Below, in pieces: positions 5,840 through 12,857 of a DNA stretch of 13,621 bases (its first letter is position 1; each line of letters begins with the position of its first letter). The notes beneath the pieces are model-generated. The model was given only the letters and a program-made list of their open reading frames with translations, was not told the DNA's origin and searched no databases. Origin of the DNA: Acidobacteriaceae bacterium (GTDB lineage Bacteria; Acidobacteriota; Terriglobia; Bryobacterales; Bryobacteraceae); assembly GCA_019245255.1 (NCBI GenBank), contig JAFARV010000027.1, positions 1 through 13,621 on the forward strand, written 5' to 3'. The position numbers and the translations under genes are program-made.

Positions 5840-7693
5840 ATGTGCGGGATAGTAGGTTACATCGGCGCTCGTGAAGCGACGCCTCTCATTGTCGACGGGC
5901 TCCGGAAATTGGAGTACCGCGGATACGACTCGGCCGGAGTCGCCGTGTTCTCGGAGCAACGGCAGCTGGAAGTGCGACGCGCTTCCGGCAAGCTGCGGAA
6001 CCTCGAAGAAGCGATCCGCACGAAACCAGTCCAAGGGCTGTACGGCATCGGTCATACGCGCTGGGCAACCCACGGCCGCCCCACGGAAGAAAACGCTCAT
6101 CCGCACCGTGACTGCACAGGCCAAATCGTGGTCGTCCACAACGGGATCGTCGAGAACTATCTGGCGCTCCGCAAGCAGCTCGCGGCAGAAGGTCACAGCT
6201 TCAAAACTGAAACCGATACCGAGGTGATCGCGCACCTGGTCGAAAAGTACCTCAACGGCAATCTCGAAACAGCCGTGCGGCGTGCGTTGAAAGAGATCAC
6301 GGGGGTGTTTGCGATCAGTGTGATTTCGAGCTCCGACCCGAACAAGATTGTCGCCGCACGCTCCGGGCCGCCGGTTGTGGTCGGTCTTGGCGATAAGGAA
6401 TTCTTCGTCGCTTCCGACGTTCCAGCCATCCTCGCCCACACCCGGGACATGTTCTTCCTGGATGATGGCGACGTCGCTGTCCTGACGCCCTCCGGAGTCA
6501 AGCTCACCGATTTCGACGGGAAAACGGTGCACCGGCCCGTCTCGCGGATTCTCTGGGACCCCGTCATGGCGGAAAAGGGCGGCTACAAGCATTTCATGCT
6601 GAAGGAGATCTTCGAGCAGCCGCGCGCCATCCGCGATACCATGCTCGGCCGCGTGGGACTCGAAAGCGGGCGCATCTTCCTCGATGAAGTGACCATTTCA
6701 GAAGCGGAGTTCCGTCAGTTTCAACAGGTGAAGATCGTCGCCTGCGGCACCAGTTGGCACGCCGGACTTGCCGGCAAGTTCATTATTGAGCGGCTTGCGC
6801 GTCTGCCGGTCGAAGTCGATTACGGCAGCGAGTTCCGGTATCGCGACCCGATCATTCAGCCAAATACGCTGACGATCGTGATCTCGCAGTCGGGCGAAAC
6901 CGCCGACACGCTGGCCGCACAACGAGAAGCAAAATCGAAGGGTTCAAAGACGCTCGCCATCTGCAACGTCGTGGGATCCATGATCACACGCGAAGCGGCC
7001 GGGAGCCTGCTTACGCACGCGGGCCCCGAGATTGGCGTGGCTTCCACCAAGGCGTTCACTTCTCAGATTACGGCCCTGGTAATCCTCGGCATGTATCTCG
7101 GCCAGGTTCGTGGGACGTTATCGCACGAGCAGTCGATTGCTCTGGTCGAGGAGTTAGCGCAGATCCCGGGCAAACTCGAGCAGGTGCTCGCTCAGGACAG
7201 TATCTATGACGAGTTGGTGAAGCACCTCTTCCGGGCGCAGGATTTCCTGTACCTCGGACGCGGCATTCACTTCCCCATTGCTCTCGAAGGCGCGCTGAAG
7301 CTGAAGGAGATCTCTTACATCCACGCCGAAGGCTATCCGGCGGGCGAGATGAAACACGGACCGAACGCGCTCATCGACGAGAATCTTCCAGTGGTTGTGC
7401 TCGCGACTCGCGATCCTCAATCGGAGGAGAGCCAGGTTCATTACGACAAGACGCTGTCGAACATCCAGGAAGTGAAGGCCCGAAGCGGTATCGTCGTCGC
7501 GGTTGCGTGTGAGGGAGATGAGGAGGTTGCCAAAATGGCCGACCATCTCATCACCATTCCTGGCACCCGCGAACTGCTGCTTCCGTTGCTCGAGATGATT
7601 CCACTGCAACTGCTCGCGTATCATGTGGCGGTCCGGCGCGGCTGTGATGTTGACCAGCCTCGAAATCTTGCCAAGAGCGTGACGGTCGAGTAA
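5840..7693 (+). CDS. glmS: Glutamine-fructose-6-phosphate aminotransferase (isomerizing)
   Basis: This 617-residue enzyme makes glucosamine-6-phosphate from fructose-6-phosphate and glutamine, the entry to UDP-GlcNAc, peptidoglycan and lipid A. The N-terminal Ntn glutaminase domain (about 1-230) begins 'MCGIVGY', with Cys2 becoming the nucleophile after Met removal, followed by 'YRGYDSAG', 'GHTRWATHG' (71-79) and 'NGIVENY'. Two SIS domains follow, with 'ACGTSWHAGL' (301-310), 'SQSGETADTL' (349-358), 'EGYPAGEMKHGPNALI' and the C-terminal 'DQPRNLAKSVTVE', where K612 corresponds to the fructose-binding lysine. The length is normal and the start is fixed by Cys2. There is no glmS ribozyme upstream; the gap to purS is only 22 nt. 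The gene probably belongs to the purS operon but may also have its own leaderless promoter. Confidence 0.98.
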   Translation: MCGIVGYIGAREATPLIVDGLRKLEYRGYDSAGVAVFSEQRQLEVRRASGKLRNLEEAIRTKPVQGLYGIGHTRWATHGRPTEENAHPHRDCTGQIVVVHNGIVENYLALRKQLAAEGHSFKTETDTEVIAHLVEKYLNGNLETAVRRALKEITGVFAISVISSSDPNKIVAARSGPPVVVGLGDKEFFVASDVPAILAHTRDMFFLDDGDVAVLTPSGVKLTDFDGKTVHRPVSRILWDPVMAEKGGYKHFMLKEIFEQPRAIRDTMLGRVGLESGRIFLDEVTISEAEFRQFQQVKIVACGTSWHAGLAGKFIIERLARLPVEVDYGSEFRYRDPIIQPNTLTIVISQSGETADTLAAQREAKSKGSKTLAICNVVGSMITREAAGSLLTHAGPEIGVASTKAFTSQITALVILGMYLGQVRGTLSHEQSIALVEELAQIPGKLEQVLAQDSIYDELVKHLFRAQDFLYLGRGIHFPIALEGALKLKEISYIHAEGYPAGEMKHGPNALIDENLPVVVLATRDPQSEESQVHYDKTLSNIQEVKARSGIVVAVACEGDEEVAKMADHLITIPGTRELLLPLLEMIPLQLLAYHVAVRRGCDVDQPRNLAKSVTVE

Positions 7694-7711
7694 GCCGATC
7701 GGCGCTAGCGC
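7694..7711. repeat. Two overlapping 10-bp palindromes after glmS
   Basis: GCCGATCGGC (7694-7703) and GCGCTAGCGC (7702-7711) are perfect palindromes that share two bases and almost fill the 19-bp gap between the glmS stop and the next ATG. They could be regulator sites or form an mRNA fold. They occupy the place where a Shine-Dalgarno would be expected. Confidence 0.5.
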
Positions 7712-7712
7712 T

Positions 7713-8639
7713 ATGTTTTTTCCCCGCGCTGTGGTAGCGCTCGCAGTCATGGGAGGTCTGCCACTTGCCGCTCAATGGGGGCCTCAGAGTTATAGCGAAA
7801 CCCAGCCGAAGATGTATGCACCGGGTTTCGACAAAAATAATGAGCCCGGGAAAGGCCCGCAGGGTACTGTCGTTCTCGGCATTCTGATAGATGCGATTGG
7901 AAACGTCGCACGCGCATCTGTGCTCAGCCCAATCGGGCACGGATTGGATGAGAAAGCACTGGAGGCAGTGCGGAAATGGAAGTTCCGACCGGCTAAAGAC
8001 GGATCTGGGAATGCAGTCCCGTGCTCCGCCGTGGTTGAGGTCAACTTCCGCCTAGTCACAACGCCGAAATCCGATCCAGCCGAACAGCAGCGGCTGACGG
8101 GATACGCTGCCGCCATTCACAATCTCAGTTCGGCCGATCCCGATTCTAGAAATGCCGCAATCGAAAAGTTAAAAGAACTTGCCGATCAGCACTTTGGCCC
8201 TGCCATGTACGAGATCGGAAAGCGCCAGATCAGCGGGGACGACGGCTTGAAGATCGACGTGCCGGCGGGGATAAAAATTATGCAGGAAGCGGCGGATTTG
8301 GACGATGCGGACGCTGCAGAGGACCTCGCTTTCATGTATGCGCGAGGCGAGCACGTGGGCCGAGACCTGGAGCAATCGCGTTACTACTTCGAGCTTTGCG
8401 GCAGAGCTGGACGTGCCGATTGCCAATATCAAGTGGCGCAGTCGGTTCTGCAGGACGCTCGAACGAGCGATGATCAGCGAGCCTATGCGCTCGCTTGGGC
8501 GCAACTGGCTGCTGACCAGGGTCATCCGGGTGCGCAGGAACTTTTCAGTACGTTCAAGCGATCACTCACTGCCGAGCAGCGGGCCAAATTTCGGACAGCT
8601 CTTAAGGTGCTGCAGGGGGCCAATAAGCCGACCCGATAA
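7713..8639 (+). CDS. Secreted protein with TonB C-terminal domain and Sel1-like repeats
   Basis: The protein has 308 residues. Residues 1-20 form a signal peptide ('MFFPRAVVALAVMGGLPLAA', then Q). Residues 48-115 read as a TonB C-terminal domain: 'GTVVLGILIDAIGNV', 'SPIGHGLDEKALEAVRKWKFRPA', ending 'VVEVNFRL'. Residues about 145-280 are helical and carry Sel1/TPR-like units ('FGPAMYEIGKR', 'DAAEDLAFMYARGEHV', 'QSRYYFELCGRAG', 'ALAWAQLAADQGHPGAQELF'). TonB normally has this domain at the end of a membrane-anchored, proline-rich protein. Here it comes first and is free in the periplasm or outside, so energy transduction is unlikely; a scaffold or binding role is more plausible. No Shine-Dalgarno precedes the ATG. 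It starts 19 nt after glmS and is probably cotranscribed. Confidence 0.85.
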   Translation: MFFPRAVVALAVMGGLPLAAQWGPQSYSETQPKMYAPGFDKNNEPGKGPQGTVVLGILIDAIGNVARASVLSPIGHGLDEKALEAVRKWKFRPAKDGSGNAVPCSAVVEVNFRLVTTPKSDPAEQQRLTGYAAAIHNLSSADPDSRNAAIEKLKELADQHFGPAMYEIGKRQISGDDGLKIDVPAGIKIMQEAADLDDADAAEDLAFMYARGEHVGRDLEQSRYYFELCGRAGRADCQYQVAQSVLQDARTSDDQRAYALAWAQLAADQGHPGAQELFSTFKRSLTAEQRAKFRTALKVLQGANKPTR

Positions 8640-8681
8640 GCAGTGTCATCAGGTTTCTCCCGCATTGACGGGATACCGCAA

Positions 8682-8710
8682 CAGACAGATTTCATCGTCC
8701 ACGCCATAAT
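8682..8710 (+). promoter_or_regulatory. Possible promoter giving a leaderless IMPase mRNA
   Basis: CAGACA (8682-8687) and CATAAT (8705-8710) are 17 bp apart, with 4/6 and 5/6 matches to sigma-70 boxes. The second ATG (8718) lies 7 nt after the -10, so the mRNA may start at or beside it. No Shine-Dalgarno is visible. Confidence 0.35.
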
Positions 8711-8717
8711 CGGGATG

Positions 8718-9509
8718 ATGGCTTTTGAACGAGAGGTGGAAGTAGCCAAGTTAATCGCGCAAGAGGCGTCCGCGCTCGCGCTTGATTACCAGAGGCGCGG
8801 TGTGACCGCCGAATCGAAATACGACGAGTCACCTGTGACCGCAGCCGACCGCGCATGCGAGAAGATGATCGTCGAAGCGATCGCTCGCGAGTTTCCCGAA
8901 GACGGTGTGCTCGGCGAGGAGGGCGCGAATCGCGAAGCGCGCAACGGCCGAAAATGGATCATCGATCCGATAGATGGCACGCGCGATTTTGTTCGGAACC
9001 TTCCGCTCTGGGCAGTTCTGATCGGGCTTGAACAGGACGGCGAGATCGTGGCCGGTGCTGCACATTGTCCACGCCAAGGTCTTTTGTTGTGGGCAGGAAA
9101 GGGCTTGGGCGCCTGGGCGAACGGCACGCGCATTCAGGTGTCCGGCCAAACGGATCAGAAAAACGCCGTGTGTTGCTTCAATGGCTTTCAGAAGCCCGGG
9201 ATTCTGCGCTTTTCGAATCACCTGGTTCCCTGGCTGCACGGCTTCTGGGCTGTGAGGTGCCTGGGTGGCGCAGTCGACTGCATGATGGTTGCGCAGGGGA
9301 TCGCGGACGTTTGGATCGAGCCCAATGCAGCGCCCTGGGATCTCGCGCCGCTCAAGATCGTTACGGAGGAGGCCGGCGGCCGGTTTGCCAGTCTTGACGG
9401 ACAAAACACTATCTATGGTGGCAACGCCTACGCCTGCACGCCACGCTTGGAGCGCTGCGTTCAGGAGCTGTTGAAGAGCCAGGGGCCGCCTGCTCTCGGC
9501 GTTGCATAG
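8718..9509 (+). CDS. Inositol-monophosphatase-family phosphatase (histidinol-phosphatase HisN-like)
   Basis: This Mg-dependent sugar- or histidinol-phosphate phosphatase has 263 residues. Motifs are in order: 'SPVTAADRACEK' (39-49), the metal ligand in 'GEEG' (66-69), 'DPIDGTRDF' (83-91, with D83 and D86 as metal ligands), and 'WDLAPLKIVTEEAGG' (207-221, D208). 'GTRDFVR.LPLWA.LIGLE' resembles the HisN subgroup more than classic inositol phosphatases, but substrate cannot be told from this. No other his genes are here. Starts at 8715 and 8718 (ATGATG) are both possible, and the frame is also open to a GTG at 8643; I prefer 8718 because of length and the -10-like box. The stop lies just before the YgfZ gene. 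Confidence 0.88.
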   Translation: MAFEREVEVAKLIAQEASALALDYQRRGVTAESKYDESPVTAADRACEKMIVEAIAREFPEDGVLGEEGANREARNGRKWIIDPIDGTRDFVRNLPLWAVLIGLEQDGEIVAGAAHCPRQGLLLWAGKGLGAWANGTRIQVSGQTDQKNAVCCFNGFQKPGILRFSNHLVPWLHGFWAVRCLGGAVDCMMVAQGIADVWIEPNAAPWDLAPLKIVTEEAGGRFASLDGQNTIYGGNAYACTPRLERCVQELLKSQGPPALGVA

Positions 9510-9519
9510 CGAGTCTGTC

Positions 9520-10455
9520 GTGACCGCATACGAAGCCATTCACAAAGATGCAGCGTGGCTGGATCTTTCGCCACGCGGCAAAGTCCGGCTCACTGGCGAG
9601 GATCGCGTCCGGCTGCTGCATGCGATGTGTACCAACAATATCGAGCATCTTGCGAAACACGCGGGGTTGTATGCCTTCTTCCTCTCGGCGCAGGGGCGCA
9701 TTTTGGCCGATGCCAATATCTACAATCTCGGTGACAGCTTATTTCTCGATACGGAACCGGAGCTCGGACAGAAACTTCGCGATCATCTGGACAGATACAT
9801 CATTGCCGATGACGCCACTGCGGAAGACGAAACGGATCGGTGGGCTGTAGTCAGCATCGAAGGCCCAAGAAGCCTCGACAATACTCGCGCGCTCGGCTTG
9901 CCGGTTCCCGAACAGCCACTCGGAGTCGAAACTCTGGATGCCGGCTTTGTTGCTCGCGCCGGAAGTTGTTGGCCCGAGGGTGTGAGAGTCTTTCTACCTG
10001 AAGCTGAGAAGGAGGGCTTTGAACAGCGAATGCGTGCGTCCCTGCTTCCGGAATTAAATGCCGAAGAGGCGAGGATCGTACGGCTAGAAAACGGTACTCC
10101 ACGTTATGGCGAAGACATCAGCGAACGTTATCTCGCGCAGGAAACGGGGCTGCTGCGAGCGCTGCATTTCGCCAAGGGCTGTTATCTGGGCCAGGAGATT
10201 GTTGAACGGATTCGATCGCGAGCCCAGGTCCACCGGCATTTGAAGGCGATACACATTGACGGGGAGATCGCGCCGGCAGCAGGCTCCAAACTTCTGTGGA
10301 ACGGGAACAACGCCGGGGAAATCACTGCGGCGGCTTTTTCGGCATATTTCAAGCGTGTTGTGGGGCTCGCTTACGTGCGCACAGAAGCAGTTGAGAGCCG
10401 GCCTGAATTGTTAGTAGCGGATACAGAACCAAGCATGCGGGTGCATCTTGCGTAG
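9520..10455 (+). CDS. YgfZ/GcvT-like folate-binding protein
   Basis: This is a folate-binding protein related to the aminomethyltransferase GcvT. E. coli YgfZ helps maintain certain iron-sulfur enzymes and tRNA thio-modification. The signature 'KGCYLGQEIVER' (219-230) holds the conserved Cys221. The N-terminus has 'AAWLDLSPRGKVRLTGEDR..LLHAMCTNN' and 'AQGRILAD', and 'RYGEDI' and 'ALHFAKG' are also typical. Length is 311 residues. I start at GTG 9520, 10 nt after the upstream stop; a TTG at 9502 would add six residues and overlap the IMPase gene by 8 bp, and is about equally possible. It is the last gene of the plus-strand operon and converges with the PfkB gene, 61 bp away. Confidence 0.88.
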   Translation: MTAYEAIHKDAAWLDLSPRGKVRLTGEDRVRLLHAMCTNNIEHLAKHAGLYAFFLSAQGRILADANIYNLGDSLFLDTEPELGQKLRDHLDRYIIADDATAEDETDRWAVVSIEGPRSLDNTRALGLPVPEQPLGVETLDAGFVARAGSCWPEGVRVFLPEAEKEGFEQRMRASLLPELNAEEARIVRLENGTPRYGEDISERYLAQETGLLRALHFAKGCYLGQEIVERIRSRAQVHRHLKAIHIDGEIAPAAGSKLLWNGNNAGEITAAAFSAYFKRVVGLAYVRTEAVESRPELLVADTEPSMRVHLA

Positions 10456-10465
10456 AGGAAGATGC
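10443..10465 (+). terminator. Hairpin over the YgfZ stop codon, possible weak terminator
   Basis: GCATCTT and AAGATGC form a perfect 7-bp stem around a 9-nt loop holding the TAG stop. It lies at the end of the operon, in the convergent 61-bp gap. No T run follows, so it is at best factor-assisted. A second weak stem (AGCGA/TCGCT, 10482-10500) follows. Confidence 0.3.
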
Positions 10466-10516
10466 GTAGAAGCAGGCATTAAGCGATCATCGACCTCGCT
10501 GGCGCGCATGGCAAAC

Positions 10517-11485
10517 CTAAACGGTAACCGTTCGCAGTGGCGCGCTGGCCATCCACGCGGCCGTTTCGCGCTTCGACAGAATTCCATTCACCGCCCCGAT
10601 CGCTTGCACGCTGAGTGCTCCGACGGCATTTGCAAACTGGCTCGCTTCGCGTAGAGACGCCCCGTCAAGCCAGGATGCGAGAAAGCCCGCTGCGAAGCAG
10701 TCGCCTGCGCCGGTCGTGTCCTTTACAGAGACATCGTATGCCGGAGACAAGATCTTTCCTCCCGAGTGTGGATCACACAACCGCCCGGACCGAGTTTGGT
10801 GACGGCGATTCGAACGCCCTTCGACACTAAGACCGAGCCGGCCATGCCAGGGTCGTCCGAGCCTGTGATCATCTCAGATTCGGGCTCGTTCATGAACAGC
10901 ACATCAAGGAATGGAAGACACGGCTCGAGATCTCGCATCCATGTACCTTGCGGATCCCAGTTGGTATCGAGCGACGTGGTCAGTCCGGCGGCCCGGGCAT
11001 TTTCGAGCGTCGTTCGTGCGACAGGCCGCAATTGCGGAAGCACAAACATGCTCGCCATATGATAGTGGAGCCATGCCGAGGAAGAGTTCGGGTGTGAACG
11101 AGATTCCCCCGCGCAAAGCATCGAGACTTGCACCGATCAGATGGAAGAACTTGCGCTCCCCTTCGGGACTTACGATGGCTACCGTGGCGGAAGTCGGCCG
11201 GGCCACTGTTTCCACACCGCTAACGTCCACGCCCGCAGATTGAATACGCTCGAGCAGGAACCGCCCTTGCGGATCGTCTCCAATTGCACCCAGTAACTTG
11301 ACGGGAGTACCCAGGATTCCGAGCGCACGAGCGGTGCTCGCCCCATTGCCTCCTGCGTGGTACTCGATTGTGTCAACGAACGTGGTGCTGCCCCAGTGCA
11401 GGTCCCGCACTGGTTTCACGAGGGTATCGTAGACAAGGTTTCCGGAACAGATGACGCCGCGCCCTGGTCGATTGTTCGTGGCCAT
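10517..11485 (-). pseudogene. PfkB-family sugar kinase, split by two compensating frameshifts
   Basis: A full-length PfkB (ribokinase-like) kinase of about 322 residues can be read only by changing frame twice. 11485 to about 11081 gives 'ICSGNLVYDTLVKPV', 'AGGNGASTARALGILG' (substrate and signature-1 region) and 'LLGAIGDDPQGRFLLERI'. The middle, about 11080 to 10760, continues in the +1 frame: 'WLHYHMASMFVLPQLRP', 'LDTNWDPQGTW', 'VLFMNEPESEMITG', 'AVTKLGPGGC'. From about 10759 to 10517 the original frame resumes with 'GGKILSPAYDVSVKD' and 'DTTGAGDCFAAGFL', whose Asp is the catalytic base. A +1 near 11079-11090 and a lost G near 10758-10763 explain it. Protein conservation continues across all three parts, so decay is recent or these are sequence errors. 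The gene lies 26 nt after the glycoside hydrolase. The sugar substrate is unknown. Confidence 0.85.
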
Positions 11486-11511
11486 CGAGAACCAAGGTAC
11501 ACGAGAAACAG

Positions 11512-12810
11512 CTAGGCGACGCGCCGGAGCTCGTCGTCGAATGCCGCCTGTTGCCGGGCGATGGCATCAGCCAGCCGCTGATAGATTTCGCGGTCGCCAA
11601 GGTGATTAGCATAGTCCCAAAGACCGTTCCGGCAGTGCCGATCATCGTCCCAGCCCGGGTGGTTCAGGATCGGATACAGGCAAACTCCCTTGACGGGAAT
11701 TCCGCACGCCATCGCAGCCTGGATTTCCGCACTCACATAGTCGAACCACTGCGGTCGCGCATCATCTTCGGTTCCGGTTTCGGAGACGAGGACCGGCTTT
11801 CGATACCGTTCCCAGACTTCGCGCAGGATCTGTCGAAACGGACGGTAACGGGGATCTTCGTGCGTCAGAGTATGCGAGTGATGGACCCACTGATTGCGGT
11901 CGTAAAAGTTCACACCAACGACGTCCAGATACTCAGCGCTGCCACCCAACTCGGGGCAGCACCGGCCGGTGAGCATGTCTGTTGCTTCGTACATCGCGAG
12001 CCGATGTGCTTCGGCCGCAAGCGCATCGCCGGGAACCGCAGGGCGGCCAACGATATGAATCACCGGTTCTGCCGAGACCAGGCGAACGGAGGGTAGCTCC
12101 TGTCGAAGGACACGCGAGGCCGCGATTGCAGCACGCACCAGTTGCCGTTTCAGTTCTCCTCCCCGTTGCCGTTGGTGCGGATTGAGCAGGGCCTGATCCC
12201 CGCCCGCCCAGGAGAGGAACGAGATCTCATTGATGGGCACGACAAAGCATCGCCCGGCTAGCGCAAAGGGCGCGGATGCGCGCCGAGATACACGAAAGCA
12301 ATCCTGCTGGTTCCAAGCGCACAGGCGTTGGGTGCCGTTGTGCGCGTTCGATGTGCTCGGCGCGCCAAGCGCACAGCTGGTTTGTGGCGTTGTACGCGAT
12401 TCAGAGGCGCCCGCGCCCGTCTTGCGCGCGTTGCTTAGGAGCCGTTGCTTCAGGAAACACGCCGTCGCGAACGCGAAGCGCTCAAACGCGTCGATGAATC
12501 GGGGGCTGAAGACATCCAGAAAATCCGGCCACCCGAAGTGCATCAGGTCCAGAATCACTTCGATACCGGCTTCTTCCGCAGCGTCGTAGATACGGTCGAG
12601 ACTGCTGAAATCGTAACGGCCCGGTTCGGTTTCGATCAGATGCCAACGGGCGCCTTCGCGAACGGTCCCGATGCCGACGGCACCGAGGCGAGCGAAGTCA
12701 GCCTGCACCAACTCGTCATGCCGCGTCGACCCAACGATATCGAGCCGCCTGCCGTGAGCATTTCTATGCGTCGCACACTCAAAGCCCGCCTGAATGAAGG
12801 TTGAGAACAT
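11512..12810 (-). CDS. Clan GH-A glycoside hydrolase (beta-glucosidase-like) with internal insert
   Basis: This 432-residue TIM-barrel hydrolase has no signal peptide. 'REGARWHLIETEPGRYDFSSLDRIYDAAEEAGIEV' resembles the start of GH1/GH5-type barrels. N194-E195 in 'PINEISF' is the acid/base pair and E344 in 'LVSETGTED' the nucleophile, as in retaining clan GH-A enzymes. 'YLDVVGVNFYDRNQW' is a further barrel strand. Family proteins of this kind sit in sugar and nucleotide-sugar clusters of bacteria and are annotated only as beta-glucosidase-like. Residues about 124-186 break the pattern between 'FLKQR' and 'CFVVPINE': they are rich in S, T, N, Q, R and C and come from a repeat-bearing DNA segment. 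Whether the enzyme tolerates this is unknown. The start has AAAGG and GGAGG upstream. PfkB follows on the same strand. Confidence 0.82.
   Translation of the reverse strand: MFSTFIQAGFECATHRNAHGRRLDIVGSTRHDELVQADFARLGAVGIGTVREGARWHLIETEPGRYDFSSLDRIYDAAEEAGIEVILDLMHFGWPDFLDVFSPRFIDAFERFAFATACFLKQRLLSNARKTGAGASESRTTPQTSCALGAPSTSNAHNGTQRLCAWNQQDCFRVSRRASAPFALAGRCFVVPINEISFLSWAGGDQALLNPHQRQRGGELKRQLVRAAIAASRVLRQELPSVRLVSAEPVIHIVGRPAVPGDALAAEAHRLAMYEATDMLTGRCCPELGGSAEYLDVVGVNFYDRNQWVHHSHTLTHEDPRYRPFRQILREVWERYRKPVLVSETGTEDDARPQWFDYVSAEIQAAMACGIPVKGVCLYPILNHPGWDDDRHCRNGLWDYANHLGDREIYQRLADAIARQQAAFDDELRRVA
12253..12441. repeat. In-frame insert of tandem hairpin repeats inside the GH gene
   Basis: About 189 bp (63 codons) with no counterpart in the expected GH fold. 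It holds two copies of an imperfect unit 52 bp apart, at 12313 and 12365, both opening with CCAAGCGCACAG and alike over about 39 bp. Each unit can fold: GCGCACA pairs with TGTGCGC (12317-12345) in the first and, with one mismatch, with TGTACGC in the second; both have 15-nt loops. A partial third copy lies near 12418-12438. Outer inverted repeats GGGCGCGG (12268-12275) and CCGCGCCC (12411-12418) bracket the units. I see no clear target-site duplication. Boundaries are judged from where protein similarity seems to stop. Confidence 0.6.
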
Positions 12811-12840
12811 TACCTTTCTGTCCTCCGACGTAGTCAGGCG

Positions 12841-12857
12841 GAGAACAAGGAGTTCTC
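12841..12857. other. Inverted repeat overlapping the kinase stop codon
   Basis: GAGAAC-AAGGA-GTTCTC is a perfect 6-bp inverted repeat with a 5-nt centre in the 45-bp gap before the GH gene; its end overlaps the stop of the upstream receiver gene. GAGAAC occurs again at 12803-12808. No T run follows on the sense strand. It may be a regulator site or a weak RNA hairpin. Confidence 0.35.

Noticed and set aside
5783..6592. Long minus-strand open frame opposite glmS
   Set aside because: It is opposite the firmly identified glmS and has low-complexity shadow composition with no recognisable domain.
7154..7940. Minus-strand open frames opposite the end of glmS and the TonB/Sel1 gene
   Set aside because: Antisense shadows caused by high GC codon use; no start signals or motifs.
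8829..9539. 236-codon minus-strand open frame opposite the IMPase gene
   Set aside because: The plus strand encodes all IMPase motifs in order; the antisense product shows no domain.
11551..12096. 181-codon plus-strand open frame opposite the GH gene
   Set aside because: The minus frame carries the GH catalytic motifs; this is its complement with no family features.
12253..12441. CRISPR array or integron attC site
   Set aside because: Only two imperfect repeat copies with no regular unique spacers, and no R/L boxes; the hairpins lie inside an open reading frame.
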